Assembly: GCA_933228675.1 (NCBI GenBank)
Contig: OW121741.1
Location: 132,011,290-132,075,289, forward strand
Length of the DNA stretch: 64,000 bases
Origin: Stomorhina lunata
Taxonomy: Eukaryota; Arthropoda; Insecta; Diptera; Rhiniidae
Reading direction: 5' to 3'
Within the stretch, counting starts at the first letter, position 1; each line of letters begins with the position of its first letter. Shown here piece after piece: positions 56,440 to 64,000 of this stretch. Both the position numbers and the translations under genes were made by a program. Under the pieces are notes generated by a model. The model was not told where the DNA came from, did no database searches, and was given only the letters and a program-made list of their open reading frames with translations.

Positions 56440-59400
56440 CAATTTTTTATTGCAAAAATTTTTTATAGAAAAATTTTATATCAAAAATTTTCTATAGAAA
56501 AATTTTATATCAAAAATTTTCTATAGAAAAATTTTATATCAAAAATTTTCTAGAGAAAAATTTTATATCAAAAATTTTCTATAGAAAAATTTTATATCAA
56601 AAATTTTGCATCAGAAATTTTCTATAGAAAAATTGTATATAAAAAATTATCTATGGAAAAGTTTTATATCAAAAATTTTCTATAGAAAAATTTTATATCA
56701 AAAATTTTCTATAGCAAAATTTTACATCAAAAATTTTCTATAAAAAAATTTTATATCAAAAATTATCTATAAAAAAATTTTATATCAAAAATTTTCTATA
56801 GAAAAATTTTATATTAAATATTTTCTACAGAAAAATTGTGTATCGAAAATATTCTATAGAAAAATTGTATATAAAAAATTATCTATAGAAAAATTTTATA
56901 TAAAAAATTATCTATAGAAAAGTTTTATATCAAAAATTTTCTATAGAAAAATTTTATATCAAAAATTTTCTATAGAAAATTTTTCTATCAAAAATTTTCT
57001 ATAGAAAAATTTTCTATCAAAAATTTTCCATAGAAAAATTTTATATCAAAAATTTTCTATAGAAAAATTTTTTATCAAAAATTTTCTATAGAATAATATT
57101 ATATCAAAAATTTTCTATAGAAAAATTTTCTATCAAAAATTTTCTATAGAAAAATTTTATATCAAAAATTTTCTATAGAAAAATTTTATATCAAAAATTT
57201 TCTATAGAAAAATTTTATATCAAAAATTTTGCATCAAAAATTTCTATAGAAAAATTTTATATAAACAATTATCTATGGAAAAGTTTTATATCAAAAATTT
57301 TCTATAGAAAAATTTTATATCAAAAATTTTCTATAGCAAAATTTTACATCAAAAATTTTCCATAAAAAAATTTTATATCAAAAATTATCTATAAAAAAAT
57401 TTTATATCAAAAATTTTCTATAGAAAAATTTTATATTAAATATTTTCTACAGAAAAATTGTGTATCGAAAATATTCTATAGAAAAATTGTATATAAAAAA
57501 TTATCTATAGAAAAATTTTATATAAAAAATTATCTATAGAAAAGTTTTATATCAAAAATTTTCTATAGAAAAATTTTATATCAAAAATTTTCTATAGAAA
57601 AATTTTCTATCAAAAATTTTCTATAGAAAAATTTTCTATCAAAAATTTTCCATAGAAAAATTTTATATCAAAAATTTTCTATAGAAAAATTTTCTATCAA
57701 AAATTTTCTATAGAAAAATTTTCTATCAAAAATTTTCCATAGAAAAATTTTATATCAAAAATTTTCTATAGAAAAATTTTTTATCAAGAATTTTCTATAG
57801 AAAAATTTTATATCAAAAATTTTCTATAGAAAATTTTATATAAAAATTATCTATAGAAAAATTTTATATTAAAAATTATCTATAGAAAAATTTTATATCA
57901 AAAATTTTCTTCAGAAAAATTTTATATCAAAAATTTTCTATAGAAAAGTTTTATATCAAAAATTTTCTATAGAAAAATTTTCTATAAAAAAATTTTGTAT
58001 AGAAAAATTTTATATCAAAAATTTTCTATAGAAAAATTTTGTATCAAAAATTTTCTAGAGAAAAATTTTATATCAAAAATTTTCTATAGAAAAATTTTAC
58101 ATCAAAAATCTTGTATAGAAAAATTTTATATCAAAAATTTTCTATAGAGAAATTTTATATAAAAAATTATCTATGGAAAAGTTTTATATCAAAAATTTTC
58201 TATAGAAAAATTTTATATAAAAAATTATCTATAAAAAAATTTTTTTATAAAAAATTTTCTATAGAAAAGTTTTATATTAAAAATTTTCTATCGAAAAATT
58301 TTATATTAAAATTTTCTATAGAAAAATTTTATATCAAAAATTTTCTATAGAAAAATTTTATATCAAAAATTTTCTATAGAAAAATTTTATATCAAAAATT
58401 TTCTATAGAAAAATTTTCTATCAAAAATTTTCTATAGAAAAATTTTATATCAAAAATTTTCTATAGAAAAATTTTATATCAAAAATTTTATATAGAAAAA
58501 TTTTATATACAAAATTTTCTATAGAAAAATTTTATATAAAAATTATCTATAGAAAAATTTTATATTAAAAATTATCTATAGAAAATTTTATATCAAAAAT
58601 TTTCTATAGAAAAATTTTCTATCAAAAATTTTCTATAGAAAACTTTTATATCAAAAATTGTCTATAGAAAAATTTTATATCAAAAATTGTCTATAGAAAA
58701 ATTTTGTATCAAAAATTTTCTATAGAAAAATTTTATATAAAAAATTATCTACTGAAAAATTTAATATTAAAAATATTCTATAGAAACATTTTATATGAAT
58801 AATTTTCTATAGAAAACTTTTATATGAATTTTTTTTTTGTAGATAAATTTTATATGAATAATTTTTTGCAGAAAAATTTTATATGAAAAATTTTCTACAG
58901 AAAAATTTTATATAAATAATTTTCTATAGAAAAATTCTATATGAAAAATTTTTTATAGAAAAATTTTATATCAAAAATTTTCTATAGAAAAATTTTATAT
59001 CAAAAATTTTCTATAGAAAAATTTTATATCAAAAATTTTCTATAGAAAAATTTTATATAAAAAATTATCTATAGAAAAATTTTATATAAAAAATTATCTA
59101 TAGAAAAATTTTATATCAACAACTTTCTATAGAAAAATTGTATATCAAAAATTTTCTATAAAAAAAAATTATATCAAAAATTTTCTATAGAAAAATTTTA
59201 TATAAAAATTATCTATAGAAAAATTTTTTATTAAAAATTATCTATAGAAAGTTTTATATTAAAAATTTTCTATCGAAAAATTTTATATTAAAATTTTCTA
59301 TAGAAAAATTTTATATCAAAAATTTTCTATAGAAAAATTTTATATCAAAAATTTTCTATAGAAAAATTTTATATCAAAAATTTTCTATAGAAAAATTTTA

Positions 59401-59995
59401 TATCAAAAATTTTCTATAGAAAAATTTTCTATCAAAAATTTTCTACAGAAAAATTTTCTATCAAAAATTTTCTATAGAAAAATTTTCTATCAAAAATTTT
59501 CTATAGAAAAATTTTATATCAAAAATTTTCTATAGAAAAATTTTGTATCAAAAATTTTCTATAGAAAAATATTATATGAAAAATTTTCTATAGCAAAATT
59601 GTATATAAAAAATTATTTTGTATTAAAAATTTTCTATAGAAAAATTTTATATCAAAAATTTTCTACAGAAAAATTTTATATCAAAAATTTTCTATAGAAA
59701 ATTGTTACATTAAAAATTTTCTATAGAAAATTTTGCATTAAAAATTTTCTGTAGAAAAATTTTATATCAATGATTTTCTATAGAAAAATTGTATATCAAA
59801 AATTGTTTATAGAAACATTTTATATCAAAAATTTTCTATAGATAAATTTTATATCAAAAATTTTCTATAGAACAATTTTATATCGAAAATTTTCTTAAAA
59901 AAAATTTAATATCAAAAATTTTCGATAAAAGTTTTATATCAAAAATTTTCTAGATAAAAATTTTATATCAGAAATTTTCTATAAAAAAATTTTAA
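56440..59995 (-). repeat. 29-bp minisatellite, 3.5 kb array
   Basis: Units read ATATCAAAAATTTTCTATAG plus AAAAATTTT. Subtypes CTATCAAAA, ATATAAAAAATTATCT and ATATGAATAATTTTCT are interspersed. A block with TTTTGCATC, AATTATCTATGG, TTTTACATC and TTTTCTACAG landmarks at about 56605-57000 recurs at about 57230-57650 (~620 bp apart), and a shorter form near 58100. The 79-codon frame at 58111-58350 is repeat-derived. Confidence 0.96.
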
Positions 59996-59999
59996 AATT

Positions 60000-60654
60000 T
60001 GTTTAATTTGGTAGAGTTATTTGAGGTCCTAAAATTTATTTAAAATACTTTTTAAATTTTTATTAAAATTTTGAATAATTTTTGTGTAAGTTATACATTG
60101 ATGTCTCCTTTCGTTTAAAAATTAAAAATATTTAAAATTGAACCATAAAAAAAATCTCGATTTTTTTGTGACCGTAAGAAATTTGGTTATGGATCTCAAT
60201 TTTTTTTTTTAATAATTGGCCCTATGCTCCACTAGTAGTTAAGGATAACAGAAGAAGTATAATGTTTTAAAGGTCTGTGAAAAATCTGACTGGGCCCGGC
60301 TAAAAATGGGGTCACACAGTCCGTTTTTTCTAAAACAAAACAAAAAACTCAAGTTTTCGAAAAGCTTACTCTTCTGTATTTAAAAATGTTAATTAAAATT
60401 TCAGAACATGTTCTAAAATTTATATTTCTGATTTTATACATATATAGGTCCACTATTAGTGCAGTTTAAGAAAAAAATTTACTATACCACATTACCAACA
60501 CTTACTCTGCCATTTCAAAATTTCAGAATTTGAATGAAATACTAACAAAATTGTGGCTGTAAGCGCTAAAATCTATTCCCCCAGAAGGCATTCCTATGGC
60601 ATTTACCCTGTATTTGCCAAATTTCATTAAATACCTTTAAGATTGTATTGACTA
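60000..60654. other. Unique AT-rich DNA
   Basis: GACTGGGCCCGGCTAAAAAT and CACACAGTCCGTTTTTTCT near 60290-60330 look like old element scraps. Nothing else is recognised. Confidence 0.45.
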
Positions 60655-60782
60655 CGACTTGGAAAGTGATTCTGAGTCGATCGTTAAATTTTAAGCGGGT
60701 GTCAGATTAATATTTTAATGCGTTGCAAATAACAGCATAAACCAAATATGCCCTTTCTACTTCTGGTGGTAAGGGGTATACA
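60655..60782 (-). mobile_element. mini-me-like 5' end, third family
   Basis: On the minus strand TATACCCCTTACCACCAGAA, then GTTTATGCTGTTATTTGCAA, CGCATTAAAATATTAATCTG, then a stretch ending GATCGACTCAGAATCACTTT. The order TATACCC, stem, TTTRTRCTG, TTTGCAACGCA is the start seen in fly mini-me-like repeats. The microsatellite half is missing. Confidence 0.5.
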
Positions 60783-61674
60783 AAATTCAAAAATTTCTTT
60801 TAAACTTCTCATATGTACAATTTATACAAAAGGTGTCCAATTTCATCATTTGAAACGAATTTTCAAAATCGCTTTAGTAAAGTCCAAACATAACATCATT
60901 TTCTATTTATATTTACTATAATTATTATTTTCATAGTTCTAAATTATTCATATTCTACTTAATATCTTCAACTACCCCCTGCCCCCCCACCACAATACCA
61001 AAAGCACCCTTTAACCAAAAGTAGGATAACCACAACCCAATAAGAATTAAATATTGAATTGCGCAAGGCAGTAATATATCATAAATATTTCGTAAGAAAA
61101 TGTCGAGTTTATTATTCAAAAAAATGGAAATTGGAGCTCCTTCACACACACTCCATTTTTGCCATTTGCCTGTAACGACGACGATAGTCATTTCATGTCC
61201 CCAGAAGAAAAGAAAATCCCATGAAGAACAAACGTAAGCGAATTAAATTCATCTATCCAAACTATTCATCTATTCATGCACAAGAAAGACATTGGTCACG
61301 AACGGAAGTTCTGATAAGACTCGAAATGTTTTATATCGTTGTCGTGTTTAATGTCTTTTTGTCGTGTCTAATGTCAGTTGGAAGGACTCTGAACGCTGAC
61401 TCTAGTCGATGGACAGAAAAGAAAATTGCCATATCTAGGCACCAAGAAAAAGAAGAAGACGTAGAAGAAGTACACAATTACCACCCATATACTCATTGGA
61501 GAATCTAATATGACACCCGCTCTACCATAAGACTTATTTGAACATTTAGTCAAAGAATTTCTTGACTTAACCAAAACCCCCCTAGGAAATTGTACACTCA
61601 AAAAATTGTGACTGTTAAAGGTTGTGGCAAAAATTTTGTGAGTATTATTCTCAAACCTAAACTCAATTTAGGCA
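60783..61674. other. Mostly unique DNA
   Basis: C-rich CCCCTGCCCCCCCACCACA at 60973-60992. A 95-codon ATG frame spans 61221-61508; see its own entry. The minus-strand frames 60955-61191 and 61374-61601 have no recognised domain. Confidence 0.45.
61221..61508 (+). CDS. Doubtful small open frame, 95 codons
   Basis: ATG-initiated and less repetitive than the other frames here. A lysine/arginine-rich N-terminus (MKNKRKRIKF) is followed by a hydrophobic segment (MFYIVVVFNVFLSCLMSV, residues ~36-53) and a charged tail (RHQEKEEDVEEVHNY). A single membrane segment would be possible. No family is recognised. The hydrophobic part is encoded by a local near-duplication (GTCGTGTTTAATGTC / GTCGTGTCTAATGTC), typical of chance frames. 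Most likely not a gene. Confidence 0.12.
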   Translation: MKNKRKRIKFIYPNYSSIHAQERHWSRTEVLIRLEMFYIVVVFNVFLSCLMSVGRTLNADSSRWTEKKIAISRHQEKEEDVEEVHNYHPYTHWRI

Positions 61675-61720
61675 AATTTTATATATGGGAGGTACCAGAA
61701 ATAATCGACCGAACTAAACA
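61675..61720 (-). mobile_element. mini-me-like family 1 fragment (copy 5)
   Basis: ATATGGGAGGTACCAGAAAT then AATCGACCGA corresponds to ATGGGAGGTACCATAAATAA in copy 3. Confidence 0.5.
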
Positions 61721-61764
61721 TTTCCAAACAATTCCGTAGACATTTTTCCTGTTCCAAGAAAGGC

Positions 61765-64000
61765 TTACGTTTTCTAGAGAAAAGTAAGCGATGGCTATAG
61801 TTTTCTATAGAAAAGTAAGCGATCGCTATAGTTTTCTATAGAAAAGTAAGCGATCACTATAGTTTTCTATAGGAAAATAAGCGATCGCTATAGTTTTCTA
61901 TAGAAAAGTAAGCGATCGCTATAGTTTTCTATAGAAAAGTAAGCGATCGCTATAGTTTTCTAAAGAAAAGTAAGCGATCACTATAGTTTTCTATAGGAAA
62001 GTAAGCGATCGCTATAGTTTTCTATAGAAAAGTAAGCGATCGCTATAGTTTTCTATAGAAAAGTAAGCGATCGCTATAGTTTTCTATAGAAAAGTAAGCG
62101 ATCGCTATAGTTTTCTATAGAAAAGTAAGCAATCGCTATAGTTTTCTATAGAAGAGTAAGCTATCGCTATAGTAAGCGATCGCTATAGTTTTCTATAGCA
62201 AAGTAAGCGATCGCTATAGTTTTCTAAAGAAAAGTAAGCGATCGCTATAGTTTTCTATAGCAAAGTAAGCGATCTCTATAGTTTTCTAAAGAAAAGTAAG
62301 CGATCACTATAGTTTTCTATAGGAAAGTAAGCGATCGCTATAGTTTTCTATAGAAAAGTAAGCGATCGCTATAGTTTTCTATAGAAAAGTAAGCGATCGC
62401 TATAGTTTTCTATAGAAAAGTAAGCAATCGCTATAGTTTTCTATAGAAGAGTAAGCTATCGCTATAGTAAGCGATCGCTATAGTTTTCTATAGCAAAGTA
62501 AGCGATCGCTATAGTTTTCTAAAGAAAAGTAAGCGATCGCTATAGTTTTCTATAGCAAAGTAAGCGATCGCTATAGTTTTCTAAAGAAAAGTAAGCGATC
62601 ACTATAGTTTTCTATAGGAAAGTAAGCGATCGCTATAGTTTTCTATAGAAAAGTAAGCGATCGCTATAGTTTTCTATAGAAAAGTAAGCGATCGCTATAG
62701 TTTTCTATAGAAAAGTAAGCGATCGCTATAGTTTTCTATAGAAAAGTAAGCAATCGCTATAGTTTTCTATAGAAGAGTAAGCTATCGCTATAGTAAGCGA
62801 TCGCTATAGTTTTCTATAGCAAAGTAAGCGATCGCTATAGTTTTCTAAAGAAAAGTAAGCGATCGCTATAGTTTTCTATAGCAAAGTAAGCGATCGCTAT
62901 AGTTTTCTAAAGAAAAGTAAGCGATCACTATAGTTTTCTATAGGAAAGTAAGCGATCGCTATAGTTTTCTATAGAAAAGTAAGCGATCGCTATAGTTTTC
63001 TATAGAAAAGTAAGCGATCGCTATAGTTTTCTATAGAAAAGTAAGCGATCGCTATAGTTTTCTATAGAAAAGTAAGCAATCGCTATAGTTTTCTATAGAA
63101 GAGTAAGCTATCGCTATAGTAAGCGATCGCTATAGTTTTCTATAGCAAAGTAAGCGATCGCTATAGTTTTCTAAAGAAAAGTAAGCGATCGCTATAGTTT
63201 TCTATAGCAAAGTAAGCGATCGCTATAGTTTTCTAAAGAAAAGTAAGCGATCACTATAGTTTTCTATAGGAAAGTAAGCGATCGCTATAGTTTTCTATAG
63301 AAAAGTAAGCGATCGCTATAGTTTTCTATAGAAAAGTAAGCGATCGCTATAGTTTTCTATAGAAAAGTAAGCAATCGCTATAGTTTTCTATAGAAGAGTA
63401 AGCTATCGCTATAGTAAGCGATCGCTATAGTTTTCTATAGCAAAGTAAGCGATCGCTATAGTTTTCTAAAGAAAAGTAAGCGATCGCTATAGTTTTCTAT
63501 AGCAAAGTAAGCGATCGCTATAGTTTTCTAAAGAAAAGTAAGCGATCACTATAGTTTTCTATAGGAAAGTAAGCGATCGCTATAGTTTTCTATAGAAAAG
63601 TAAGCGATCGCTATAGTTTTCTATAGAAAAGTAAGCGATCGCTATAGTTTTCTATAGAAAAGTAAGCGATCGCTATAGTTTTCTATAGAAAAGTAAGCAA
63701 TCGCTATAGTTTTCTATAGAAGAGTAAGCTATCGCTATAGTAAGCGATCGCTATAGTTTTCTATAGCAAAGTAAGCGATCGCTATAGTTTTCTAAAGAAA
63801 AGTAAGCGATCGCTATAGTTTTCTATAGCAAAGTAAGCGATCGCTATAGTTTTCTAAAGAAAAGTAAGCGATCACTATAGTTTTCTATAGGAAAGTAAGC
63901 GATCGCTATAGTTTTCTATAGAAAAGTAAGCGATCGCTATAGTTTTCTATAGAAAAGTAAGCGATCGCTATAGTTTTCTATAGAAAAGTAAGCGATCGCT
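61765..64000 (+). repeat. 31-bp GCGATCGC minisatellite with higher-order structure
   Basis: The 31 bp unit is GTTTTCTATAGAAAAGTAAG plus CGATCGCTATA. It has two palindromes, TTTTCTATAGAAAA and AGCGATCGCT, and CTATAG twice. Variants (CAAAGTAAG, TAAAGAAAAG, CGATCACT, GCAATCGC, GAAGAGTAAGCTATCG) recur in fixed order. The GAAGAGTAAGCTATCGC landmark with a 15 bp shorter unit after it is at 62151, 62446, 62772, 63098, 63393 and 63719, spaced 295 or 326 bp. The array continues past the window. Confidence 0.97.

Noticed and set aside
61765..64000. Possible CRISPR-like array with palindromic repeats
   Set aside because: Units are contiguous 31-mers with no unique spacers, in a eukaryotic repeat context. 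It is a satellite.

Overview
The window looks like non-coding, repeat-saturated DNA from a higher (calyptrate, blowfly- or housefly-like) dipteran. The signs are extreme A+T richness, dispersed elements with GTCC/GTCT microsatellite cores of the dipteran 'mini-me' type, a DD41D (rosa-type) mariner, and (CAA)n/(TG)n tracts. I found no intact host protein-coding gene, no rRNA and no convincing functional tRNA. Nearly all open frames are products of tandem repeats or shadows of a broken transposase. The stretch could be heterochromatin, an intergenic desert or a giant intron; the sequence alone does not decide which.

About 18 kb consists of one loose superfamily of 28-31 bp minisatellites built around the palindromic core TTTTCTATAGAAAA or close variants. 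Arrays lie at 1-960, 2.9-5.6, 36.2-39.1, 40.2-42.5, 49.8-51.3, 53.0-54.7, 56.4-60.0 and 61.8-64.0 kb. Each array has its own period (28, 28, 28, 28, 31, 30, 29, 31 bp) and its own linker. Several show higher-order repeats or orientation switches. The last array carries GCGATCGC in most monomers and runs off the window end.

Other tandem arrays are a near-pure 12-mer (17.5-18.3 kb, 69 copies), a 19-mer (18.3-18.8 kb), a ~368 bp x3 array (11.9-13.0 kb), a ~170 bp array (44.4-47.0 kb), and two ~190 bp arrays in opposite orientations (23.4-25.5 and 26.8-30.0 kb).

Mobile elements: a decayed 1283 bp DD41D mariner with TIRs and TA duplication (15201-16483); at least five copies of one mini-me-like family, one interrupted by a 5'-truncated LINE with an 11 bp target duplication (33172-33620); two relatives of other mini-me types; four TIR or fold-back elements (16.6, 27.0-28.2, 34.1-34.7 and 48.8-49.8 kb); and a degenerate LINE RNase-H region (30.6-31.7 kb). 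The interior of the 48.8 kb TIR element is homologous to the long degenerate array at 9.0-13.0 kb, so one element appears to have seeded a satellite. Unique AT-rich DNA separates these blocks. Three CTCF-like sites sit in a 132 bp tandem repeat near 44.1 kb.
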